Assembly (NCBI RefSeq): GCF_038070005.1
Contig: NZ_JBBPCO010000002.1
Location: 248,001-312,000, forward strand
Direction of reading: 5' to 3'
Length of the DNA: 64,000 bases
DNA from: Thermithiobacillus plumbiphilus
Lineage (GTDB): Bacteria > Pseudomonadota > Gammaproteobacteria > Acidithiobacillales > Thermithiobacillaceae
Each line of letters begins with the position of its first letter. Positions within the stretch are counted from its first letter, which is position 1. The position numbers and the translations under genes were made by a program. The notes under the pieces were generated by a model. That model was not told where the DNA came from. It saw nothing but the letters and a program-made list of their open reading frames with translations, and did no database searches. Shown here piece by piece: positions 24,907-32,620 of the stretch.

Positions 24907-26205
24907 TCAGGCGAAGATCTTTTCCGCCACCAGTTGCGAGAAATCCAGACCCCATTCCGGCATGATGCCCTTGCCCTTGAAGAACAGGTTCTTGTACTGC
25001 ATCTTCAGGAGATAGGGAATGTGACCGATCTTGAGTACCTGCTCCGGACCACCGAACCAACTGTTGGAGCGGATATAGAAGGCCTGATTGTTGCCCATGT
25101 CACCAATGCAGTAAGTGACGGGTTGCAGCGGCTGGTCCGCATCCTGGGCCTGCAGGCGACCGAGATCCTTGGCGATCTGCTTGCCGACGATGGCGCACTC
25201 CTGGTGTCCGATGGCACCGAGCTTCGGTACGGTCACTGCTGCGGCATCCCCGCAGGCGAAGACTTCGGGATACTTGGGGTTGCGCATCAGCAGGTCGGTG
25301 ATGACGAAGCCCATGTTGTCGCTGATGGGCAGTCCACGCAAGAAGTCGACCGCCACCCAGTCCGGGAAAATGATCTTGAGCTCGGCCTCGATACTCTTGC
25401 CACTGGTAAACTCGATGCCTTCCCTGGTGATGCGCTTGATGTCCTGGGTTTCGTTCATGTAATGGAAACCCATATTGCTGGCAACGTCCAGGAGCTGGTG
25501 GACGACCTTCAGGCCAGCGTCCTCGGCAATCACCTTGCCAGGCGTGAACACGGTGATTTTGTCCGGCCCGCCGCGTCCATGATTCTTGAGCCAGGTCGCC
25601 ATGCTCAGCATGCCCTCGAGGGGCGGTCCCTCGCAGGCGGCCTCGGCATAGGGGATGCTGCCGCCGGGATAGGGTTCAAGCCCTTCGGCGCCATTGCCCT
25701 GATGGAAGCGGGCCGAGCCGATGGCAATCGGGCCACCCTGATACTGATCGGAAAAGAGATAGTTGCGCAACCGGTTGCTGTGGTAAATGTCCGAAACGGT
25801 GTCGCCGTATTCCCCGAAGCCTTCGATGCGGTCATAGGCCAGTCTGGCCCCAACAGCGATGACCAGATAGTCATAGCGCATGCCGACGGTCTCGGTGCCT
25901 ACCCGTTCATTGGGTTGAAAACTGACTTCCTTGCGCTCGACATCCAGCCCCAGAATCTCGGCCTTGATGAAGTTGATGTTGGTGCCTGACACGGTCTCGA
26001 AGATATCCATGCGCAGGTGCAGGGCCGGGTCCTCATTTTCGAAGACCACCGCCGGCAGATTGGGAATGAAAAGCAGATAGCTCTTGCGATCGATCATGGT
26101 GATATCGACCGTGTCACCGCAGTATTCACGGATCTTCTGCGCCGCGCCAAGGCCTGCGAAATTGGCGCCGAGCACGACTACTCGAGGTTTAGCTGAGTTT
26201 GTCAT
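24907..26205 (-). CDS. Sulfide:quinone oxidoreductase-like FAD protein
   Basis: A 432-residue flavoprotein of the SQR/NDH-2 group. The FAD loop is VVVLGANFAGLGAAQKI, the second Rossmann region YDYLVIAVGARLAYD and the late FAD motif EVFACGDAAAVTVPK. Two cysteines fit the redox pair of SQR: C191 in AACEGPPLEG and C366 in TYCIGDMGNNQAF. The third SQR Cys (Cys128 of the A. ferrooxidans enzyme) is absent. A C-terminal amphipathic region would dock on the membrane and pass electrons to quinone. The ATG at 26205 is chosen for GGGAG six bases upstream; the frame stays open for 57 more codons without similarity. DUF1641 and cytochrome bd genes follow. NADH as donor cannot be fully excluded. Confidence 0.82.
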   Translation of the reverse strand: MTNSAKPRVVVLGANFAGLGAAQKIREYCGDTVDITMIDRKSYLLFIPNLPAVVFENEDPALHLRMDIFETVSGTNINFIKAEILGLDVERKEVSFQPNERVGTETVGMRYDYLVIAVGARLAYDRIEGFGEYGDTVSDIYHSNRLRNYLFSDQYQGGPIAIGSARFHQGNGAEGLEPYPGGSIPYAEAACEGPPLEGMLSMATWLKNHGRGGPDKITVFTPGKVIAEDAGLKVVHQLLDVASNMGFHYMNETQDIKRITREGIEFTSGKSIEAELKIIFPDWVAVDFLRGLPISDNMGFVITDLLMRNPKYPEVFACGDAAAVTVPKLGAIGHQECAIVGKQIAKDLGRLQAQDADQPLQPVTYCIGDMGNNQAFYIRSNSWFGGPEQVLKIGHIPYLLKMQYKNLFFKGKGIMPEWGLDFSQLVAEKIFA

Positions 26206-26326
26206 GTGGTGCTCCCTGATTGGACAGATGCTTACAGGGTGAGATCGCGATTGAGCTGGTGAATTGCAGGAATCCACGTAAAATTTTGTCTGGGTTTGCA
26301 TGCATTCAGGCAGGATCGAGTTCCGT

Positions 26327-27346
26327 TCAATGCTTACGGGAGCCGTTCCTGCCGAGCATGGCCGCCCCAGCGCCAATCAGCAGACCTGCGACCGCCATGC
26401 CGACACTGAGACGATGCTTGCTGAGTTCATACTGCCAGCTATGATCATGCGCCATGTCATCAAAGGTGCCATGCGTGCCGAAATCGCGTGATACCGGCTC
26501 GAAAAGATTGTCCGGCTGCTGCGGGTTGGCTGGTATGCTGGTCTGCTGGCTTTGCACCCCGTTATTGGCCAGATATTCATCCGCATAGGCTGGCGCAACT
26601 TTGTTGCCCTCGATGGCGACTGTGGTCATGTAACCCACATACAGTTCGCGCCGGTCGGCATGGGCAGCCCAGTAGATCGCCTCGGCAGGCACTTCCGGCT
26701 GATAGATGGGGGGCACGGGTTGCGGTTTGTTTGGGAGCTTGTTGCGGGCCCACTCGAACTGCGGCGTATTGACGGCAGGCAGGTGTACGGCAGTCAAGTG
26801 AATGGCGCTGCCTTCGTGCATCAGTTCGGAGCGGATCGAATCGGTAAAGCCGACTATGGCATGTTTGGAGCCGCAGTAGGCCGACTGCAGCGGGATGCTG
26901 CGATAGGCGAGTGCCGAGCCGACCTGCACGATGGTGCCCCGGTTGCGCGAGCGCATGCGCTTGAGTGCGCTCATCGTGCCATGCACGTATCCCATATAGG
27001 TGACATCCGTGACGCGCTGGAACTCCTCGGGTGTCATGTCCCAGAAATAGGAAAATACCGTCACCATGGCGGCATTGACCCAGATGTCGATGGGGCCGAA
27101 ATGCTCTTCTACCTGCTGCGCGGCGGCCTCGACCTGATCGGCCTTGGAAACGTCCGTGAGCAGGATCAGGGCCTCGCCGCCGAGGTCCTCCACTTCCTTT
27201 TTTGCTGCCTGCAGTTGTTCCTGCCCACGGGCAATCAGCCCGATCCGAGCACCGTGGCGGGCGAATTCATGCGCGGTGGCGCGGCCGACACCGGCGGATG
27301 CGCCGGTGATTACCACTACTTCTGGCTTTTGATTTCCAGCTTCCAT
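26327..27346 (-). CDS. Short-chain dehydrogenase with C-terminal membrane anchor
   Basis: A 339-residue classical SDR: VVVITGASAGVGRATAHEFA at the N-terminus, catalytic Ser in IVQVGSALAYRS and YCGSKHAIVGF with the YxxxK pair. The SDR core ends near residue 250. It is followed by a linker and a hydrophobic stretch (about 315-332, VGMAVAGLLIGAGAAML) close to the C-terminus, which would tether the enzyme to the inner membrane. AGGAG precedes the ATG at 27346. It is the last gene of the oxidation cluster, 40 bases after the debranching-like gene. The substrate is unknown. Confidence 0.85.
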   Translation of the reverse strand: MEAGNQKPEVVVITGASAGVGRATAHEFARHGARIGLIARGQEQLQAAKKEVEDLGGEALILLTDVSKADQVEAAAQQVEEHFGPIDIWVNAAMVTVFSYFWDMTPEEFQRVTDVTYMGYVHGTMSALKRMRSRNRGTIVQVGSALAYRSIPLQSAYCGSKHAIVGFTDSIRSELMHEGSAIHLTAVHLPAVNTPQFEWARNKLPNKPQPVPPIYQPEVPAEAIYWAAHADRRELYVGYMTTVAIEGNKVAPAYADEYLANNGVQSQQTSIPANPQQPDNLFEPVSRDFGTHGTFDDMAHDHSWQYELSKHRLSVGMAVAGLLIGAGAAMLGRNGSRKH

Positions 27347-27386
27347 GTTCGTTCTCCTGTCGTGTGGGCCGGGGTGTCTGAAGCGC

Positions 27387-29666
27387 TTACTTGCCGTGCG
27401 GATCTGCTGACGGTGAATCGCTCTCGATCTTGATGTCGAGCTTGCCATCCAGATGCAGGGTACTGACCTGCACCTGTCCATCCTGGGTGCGCTCAAATCG
27501 CAGATCAACGTTTGCGCTACCGACCCGCAAACCATGCAGTTCCAGATAATCGACGAAATTTGGCAGGATGGGGCGGCAGATCCGCAGGCTGGCGGCCAGG
27601 GCATCGGGGCAGAGGCCAAGCAGAGACTCCAGCAGGTGCAGGATCGAACCGGCTGCCCAGGCCTGCGGATGATCGGCTACCGGATAGCGCACCGGGATGT
27701 TGAATCCGGCGCGCGGGAAGCCGCCGAACAGTTCCGGGACCCGGTAATTATGGAAATGCGAGGCGGCATCATACAGGCCCTGCGTGACCTGCAGGGCTTC
27801 CTCATCGAATCCGTAACGGCGCATGCCGGCGACGATGAAGCCATTGTCATGCGGCCACACCGAGCCAAGATGATAGGATTCCGGATTGTAGCGCCGCTCG
27901 TTGCTGGACAGGGTGCGCACGCCCCAGCCACTGAACATGTCCGAAGCCAGCAGGCGCTGTACCGTTGGCTTGGCACGATCCGGATCAACGATGCCGGTCC
28001 AGAGTGCCTGTCCGGGATTGGAGGAGATCACCTTTGCTGGACGAAGGTCCTTTCCCTGCAGAGCCAATGCGTAGAAATGCTGATCGTCCAACCAGTAATC
28101 GCGGTTGAACCGCTCGCGCAGATCCTGCGCCTTTTCTTCCAGTTGTTCGGCGCGTGCCGTCTCGTTTCGACGGCGGAACAGGTCAGCGATGACGCCCCAT
28201 GCCATGAAGGCATAACCCTGGACTTCCACCAGGGCGATGGGTGGTTCTGCCAGGCTGCCGTCAGCATTCACGATGGCATTGCCGGAATCTTTCCAGCCCT
28301 GGTTGATCAGCCCATCACCATGGACTGGACTGTTGTAAGCGATATAGCCGTTCTGGTTGCAGTCCCCGTATTGATCGATCCATTGCAGGGCTGCTTCGAT
28401 ATTGGGCCTGAGCTCATCAAACAGGTCCATATCGGCAGTCCAGTGAATATATCGGCCAAGTACGATGAGAAACAGGAGCGTGGCATCGATGGTTCCATAG
28501 AAAGGGTGATATGGCAGCTCATGAATATTGGTCAGTTCATCGACGCGCAGCTCATGTAATATCCTGCCAGGTTGTTCATCCGTGATCTTGTTGATTTTCT
28601 TGCCTTGATAACTTGCCACCAGGCGCAGGGTGTCGCGGGCGATATCCGGCTGGTACGGCAATACCTGCATCGACGTGATCAGGCTGTCTCGCCCGAACAG
28701 GGTCACGAACCAGGGAACACCTGCTGCAAAAAATGTTTTTTCCCGCAGCACCGTGCGCAACATCCGCAAATCCGCAATCGCCCGATTGATGATGCTTTGA
28801 ATCAACGGACTGCTGCAGCGAACGTCGAGAAAACCGCCAGCCCATTGTTGCTGGCTGGTCTTCTGATACTCTTGGGCCTGGCGCAGGCTACCCGTTGTCT
28901 GCATTTCCTGGGTGGTGTCCTGACCTGCCGGGGTCTCCGCGAGATGCAGAAATACCAGGAATTCCTTTTTTTCCTGAGGCGGCAATTTGATGTTGAAATG
29001 TACGCAGGTCTGTTTCTTTTTGGCGGGCGTCTTCGAGAAATGTACGAACAGGCTGCGATCGATCTTGTCCGCGCCTTTATATCCGAAGCAGAGAATGTCA
29101 TCCGACCAGCGTGGCGCGTCGGCCCTGCCCATGCCTTGCGGTGAGGCCATGCCTCTGATCAGAAAGATATCCTTGAAGTCCGCATCGAATTCCAGGCTGA
29201 AATTGAATTCCATGGGTTCCATGCTGTAATTCTTGAAGGTGAGCACATCTTCCAGTGCCAGACGATGCGCATTTACCACTCTTTGCCAGGTGATGCCCAT
29301 CTGGTTGCGGTCGATGGTTTTCTGCGGATCGCGGTTGAGCATCGGATTGCTGAGTTCAATGTGCCCCATGAAGCCTTCTGAACCACTGGCGAACAGGGCA
29401 TCTGGCTGCTGTCCTTCCAGGCGCAATATATATGTGCTCAGAAAGCGCGTGTCGTGATAGTAGAGGCCGACGCCATGACCTTCTCCTCCCGGGACGGTGC
29501 CATCGGGATTGCACAGAAAAAACAAACCTTCATTCTTGATGACCAGCGCATCGGCTATGTCATTGACATGGGCCGGGTTGGCGTGCGTGAGTGCGTCCAG
29601 TTTGCGGGCGTGCTGGGATCCGTTGGCCGGCTTGTCCCGCTGTTCAGATTTCATTTCATTAGCCAT
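27387..29666 (-). CDS. Glycogen-debranching-like (amylo-alpha-1,6-glucosidase family) protein
   Basis: A 759-residue protein of two parts: an N-terminal beta-rich domain (GDE_N_bis type, with GLYYHDTRFLSTYILRLEG) and a C-terminal (alpha/alpha)6 barrel with VPWFVTLFGRDSLITSMQVL, ITDEQPGRILHELR and HPFYGTIDATLLF, the standard marks of this family. It has no signal peptide, so it is cytoplasmic. Members are often called amylo-alpha-1,6-glucosidase but few are characterised, and many lie in stress or osmolyte gene clusters. GGAG six bases before the ATG supports the start. It sits between the SDR (40-base gap) and, after 202 bases with nothing I could recognise, the VOC gene. Confidence 0.82.
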   Translation of the reverse strand: MANEMKSEQRDKPANGSQHARKLDALTHANPAHVNDIADALVIKNEGLFFLCNPDGTVPGGEGHGVGLYYHDTRFLSTYILRLEGQQPDALFASGSEGFMGHIELSNPMLNRDPQKTIDRNQMGITWQRVVNAHRLALEDVLTFKNYSMEPMEFNFSLEFDADFKDIFLIRGMASPQGMGRADAPRWSDDILCFGYKGADKIDRSLFVHFSKTPAKKKQTCVHFNIKLPPQEKKEFLVFLHLAETPAGQDTTQEMQTTGSLRQAQEYQKTSQQQWAGGFLDVRCSSPLIQSIINRAIADLRMLRTVLREKTFFAAGVPWFVTLFGRDSLITSMQVLPYQPDIARDTLRLVASYQGKKINKITDEQPGRILHELRVDELTNIHELPYHPFYGTIDATLLFLIVLGRYIHWTADMDLFDELRPNIEAALQWIDQYGDCNQNGYIAYNSPVHGDGLINQGWKDSGNAIVNADGSLAEPPIALVEVQGYAFMAWGVIADLFRRRNETARAEQLEEKAQDLRERFNRDYWLDDQHFYALALQGKDLRPAKVISSNPGQALWTGIVDPDRAKPTVQRLLASDMFSGWGVRTLSSNERRYNPESYHLGSVWPHDNGFIVAGMRRYGFDEEALQVTQGLYDAASHFHNYRVPELFGGFPRAGFNIPVRYPVADHPQAWAAGSILHLLESLLGLCPDALAASLRICRPILPNFVDYLELHGLRVGSANVDLRFERTQDGQVQVSTLHLDGKLDIKIESDSPSADPHGK

Positions 29667-29868
29667 GACAAACTCCTGCCCATGTATTCAGGAAAAATCG
29701 CGATGGAAGTCGATGCTCGTATTACTTTTTAAAACAAAAGACAGGAAATGAATACGCTAGACGTCTCTTAGAAACGACATCGAGTGGCGAGTTCTTGGCT
29801 ATCCGGGTCTTTGGTCCGGGATTTCTTGTCACAACTTGTGAAAGCGCAAGACCAAACAGGTTCCGTGT

Positions 29869-30756
29869 TCATGCCGATTCCTCCAGCAATGATAGATGTC
29901 CGTCAGGATCGGCCACCAGGGCTGCACAGGCATTCCGGCCGAGCAGGGCCGGTCGTGGCAGGGATTTCTTGAATAGCGCGGAGAGGCTGTCGACCTGGAC
30001 ACGCATGCGTGTCGCGGCAATGTCATTGGCGTGCCTGCCGGCCAGCGCCCGGCCACGTGGCCATTGATAGGCGAGCAGTTCGACATGTGGAGTTGACACG
30101 GTTACAGGGTTCAGCGCCACGACCTCCACTGCGACATCGGTCAGGGCATCCAGATGTTCCTGTTGCGGGCCTTGGTTCAACTGTTGTGCGCCCAGTGAAA
30201 ATCCGAGCCAGTCGCGATAGAAGGCCAGGCTGCCTTCGATGCTGGCCACGCTGATCGCGGTATGATTGATGGCGCCCCTGGTTGCCGGGGCATTGCCATT
30301 TTCCGGGAAGGCAAGCAACTCCAGGGGGTGGCCATCCGGATCCCTGAACTTGTAGGCGGTGACGCCGCCGCTGCTCGGTGGAAGCTGCTGCGGCCCACCC
30401 TGGGTGATGGGCGCGGCGCCCTGACCCTGTACCCGCGCATAGGCGGCTTCGATGTCCTGCGTAACGATGGCAAAGTGCTGGAACCAAAGATCGGCGGCAG
30501 AGCTGTCGGCTGGATAGGGATTGCCTGGCTTGAGAAATTGCGTCAGTTCAATGGCCTGATTGCCCAGCCGCATCCTGAGATTCAGGCTGGGGCTGCCCAG
30601 CAGCGCGTCCTGCTGCGGGTCGGAAGCCGTGATGGCGTCATCGGGCATGAAGCCCAGGGCCTTCTCGTAAAATTTCGCGCTCTGGGAGAGGTCTGCGACA
30701 TTCAGCCCAATGTAGGACAGGCGCAATGCGCGGCCCGCATGCTCACTCGTGTTCAT
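29869..30756 (-). CDS. VOC-superfamily (glyoxalase/extradiol dioxygenase fold) protein
   Basis: A 295-residue protein with two VOC modules starting at LSYIGLNVADLSQSAKFYEK and at INHTAISVASIEGSLAFYRD, so it is a two-domain member like bleomycin-resistance or extradiol-type proteins. The first module has YKFRDPDGHPLELLAF, with a possible metal-binding His/Glu, and the C-terminus repeats the pattern as VADPDGHLSLLE. The ATG at 30756 overlaps the SMP-30 stop (ATGA), so translation is coupled. The reaction is unknown; isomerisation or dioxygenation of a sugar- or ketone-derived intermediate would fit the cluster. Confidence 0.82.
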   Translation of the reverse strand: MNTSEHAGRALRLSYIGLNVADLSQSAKFYEKALGFMPDDAITASDPQQDALLGSPSLNLRMRLGNQAIELTQFLKPGNPYPADSSAADLWFQHFAIVTQDIEAAYARVQGQGAAPITQGGPQQLPPSSGGVTAYKFRDPDGHPLELLAFPENGNAPATRGAINHTAISVASIEGSLAFYRDWLGFSLGAQQLNQGPQQEHLDALTDVAVEVVALNPVTVSTPHVELLAYQWPRGRALAGRHANDIAATRMRVQVDSLSALFKKSLPRPALLGRNACAALVADPDGHLSLLEESA

Positions 30757-31658
30757 GGATATGCCGCGCCCCGGCAGTTGATATAGATGGCGTACAGGTT
30801 TTGCCCGGCACACAGAAACAGGCGGCTGCGGTTGCGTCCGCCGAAGGTGAGATTGGACACGGGCTCGGGGACATGAACCTTGCCGATCAGGGTCCCGGCA
30901 GGACTGATGCAGTGTACGCCGTCGGCGGCGCTGCTCCAGATATTGCCTGCCTGGTCACAGCGAAAGCCATCCGCATAGCCCGGGTTGATACTGTGGAATT
31001 CGCGCCCCTGAGTGAGATGCTTGCCATCGGCACTGACTGTCATCACCCGGATATAACGCAGTGGGTCTGGCGAGAACTGATGGCCGGTTTCAGAAACATA
31101 CAGGAGGCGCTCATCGGGCGAGAAACAGAGTCCGTTGGGGCCTTCAAAGTCATCCGCAACGATGCTCAGCTCGCCACTGTCCGGGTCAAGCCGATATAAG
31201 GTAGGCGGCAATTCCGAATCCTGTTTGCCGCCTTCATAGTCAGTCTGGATGCCATAGGGTGGATCACTGAACCAGATCGAGCCATCACTCTTGACCACGA
31301 CATCGTTCGGCGAATTCAGTCGCTTGCCCTGATAGCGGTCCGCCAACACGGTGATCCGGCCGTCCAGTTCGGTACGCGTGATGCAGCGGTGCTGATGCGA
31401 GCAGCCGATTAGACGGCCCTGGCGGTCGCGCGTATGTCCATTGGCAAATCCGGACGGTTGCCGGAATACCGAAACGCCGCCGGATTCGGTCCAGCGCATG
31501 ATGCGATTATTGGGGATGTCGCTGAACAGCAGGCATTGCTGGTCGGCGAACCAGACCGGTCCCTCGAGCCAGCGAAAGCCGTCGGCCAGCCTTTCCAGCG
31601 AGGCATTGCCTAGAACATGGGATTTGAAGCAGGGGTCGATGATTTCCACGCTGCTCAT
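30753..31658 (-). CDS. SMP-30/gluconolactonase-like beta-propeller protein
   Basis: A 301-residue six-bladed propeller protein of the SMP-30/gluconolactonase/LRE family. Metal-site residues expected from the family are visible: Glu in RWLEGPVWFADQQCLLFSDI, Asn in KRLNSPNDVVVKSDGSIWF, and Asp in NPGYADGFRCDQAGNIW. Such enzymes hydrolyse aldonolactones. No signal peptide is present. In this cluster a lactone could be produced by the GMC oxidoreductase. It starts 11 bases after the cupin gene and overlaps the VOC gene at its end. Confidence 0.87.
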   Translation of the reverse strand: MSSVEIIDPCFKSHVLGNASLERLADGFRWLEGPVWFADQQCLLFSDIPNNRIMRWTESGGVSVFRQPSGFANGHTRDRQGRLIGCSHQHRCITRTELDGRITVLADRYQGKRLNSPNDVVVKSDGSIWFSDPPYGIQTDYEGGKQDSELPPTLYRLDPDSGELSIVADDFEGPNGLCFSPDERLLYVSETGHQFSPDPLRYIRVMTVSADGKHLTQGREFHSINPGYADGFRCDQAGNIWSSAADGVHCISPAGTLIGKVHVPEPVSNLTFGGRNRSRLFLCAGQNLYAIYINCRGAAYP

Positions 31659-31669
31659 GGATGCGTGCC

Positions 31670-32110
31670 TCAGCGCAAGTGACAGGGGCGATGGGCGGAG
31701 GGTATATGCAGTTGCACCGTCATCAGCACTGCCGGCTCATCGCCGACCGTGCCGGAACGGTGGCCCTTGCGGCCCTGGGCATCGGCCACGCAGTGCTGAT
31801 CTTCGCCCAGGGACAGTTCGCCCGGCCCCATCTCGACCCGCGTGCCATCCATGGTTTCCACCCACCAGCGGCCTGACATGGGGAGAATCCATTGCGGCGC
31901 CGGGTTCTCGTGCCATTCGCCCACCCATCCCGCGGGAAGCACCACATACACCACCGTGGCTTCGCTGCTGGCCTGCTGGTCATTCCATTGCGGCGCGGCG
32001 TCGCCCATCTGCTTCTGGGAGAAATTGTCCAGCTCGCAGCGGCTTTGATGGCTCACGCCGTGTTCATCAGTCCAGACATGCCAGTAAGGGATCTTGGGTG
32101 CGGATTGCAT
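31670..32110 (-). CDS. Cupin-domain protein
   Basis: A 146-residue single-domain protein. VVYVVLPAGWVGEWHENP and PQWILPMSGRWWVETMDG, then MGPGELSLGEDQHCVA, give the two cupin motifs, though the first has HExxxxQ instead of HxHxxxxE, so metal binding is uncertain. GGAGG is five bases before its ATG. It lies between the DoxX (18-base gap) and SMP-30 (11-base gap) genes. The function is unknown; sugar isomerase, dioxygenase and sensor roles all occur in this superfamily. Confidence 0.78.
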   Translation of the reverse strand: MQSAPKIPYWHVWTDEHGVSHQSRCELDNFSQKQMGDAAPQWNDQQASSEATVVYVVLPAGWVGEWHENPAPQWILPMSGRWWVETMDGTRVEMGPGELSLGEDQHCVADAQGRKGHRSGTVGDEPAVLMTVQLHIPSAHRPCHLR

Positions 32111-32128
32111 TCAGACCTCCATTTTGCT

Positions 32129-32596
32129 TCAGGGGCTCGAGTGACTCCGTGCTGCCTGTGTCTGCGTATTGGGTGCGGAATAGGGATGGGGCTCATGCGC
32201 CTGCAGGTTGGCATTGCCGATGACCAGCATCAGCCCTCCGGCCAGACCGAAGTTCTTGAGAAAGTCCCAGAAATGGCTGCGCCCAGTGGTGTTGTTGCCG
32301 AACCAGAAGCCCTGAAATTTCCAGAAAGGGTGGTATAAAAAGGCCGTGACCACGCAGAACAGGGCAAGAATGAAGGCCGCAATGCGATCGTACCAGCCAG
32401 TCACGATGCAGATGGGAGTCACGAACTCGACGATCATCGCCAGCACCAGCAGCACCGGGCCGCCTGGCAGAAAGGACGAGTTTGCCTGTTTCAGGGCATC
32501 GTCCCAGTGGATGATCTTGTCCAGTGCGCTGAACGGGAAGATCAGCACCAGAAATATGCGGGCGAGCAGGGGGGCGGCCACTATGTTCCAGAACAT
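32129..32596 (-). CDS. DoxX-family membrane protein
   Basis: A 155-residue protein with four hydrophobic helices. LLARIFLVLIFPFSALDKI near the start and VLAMIVEFVTPICIVTGWYDR in the second helix are the DoxX/MauE pattern. DoxX proteins accompany oxidoreductases and in thiosulfate:quinone oxidoreductase (DoxD/DoxA) contact quinone. Here it follows the GMC oxidoreductase by 24 bases and could pass its electrons to quinone; that is inference. The last 25 residues are polar and probably disordered. Confidence 0.82.
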   Translation of the reverse strand: MFWNIVAAPLLARIFLVLIFPFSALDKIIHWDDALKQANSSFLPGGPVLLVLAMIVEFVTPICIVTGWYDRIAAFILALFCVVTAFLYHPFWKFQGFWFGNNTTGRSHFWDFLKNFGLAGGLMLVIGNANLQAHEPHPYSAPNTQTQAARSHSSP

Positions 32597-32620
32597 GGCA
32601 ATACTCGCAAAAGTGGGTGG

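Noticed and set aside
26206-26376. In-frame 57-codon extension upstream of the SQR-like gene
   Set aside because: The FAD-binding strand starts right after the ATG at 26205, which has GGGAG six bases upstream; the extension is not protein-like.
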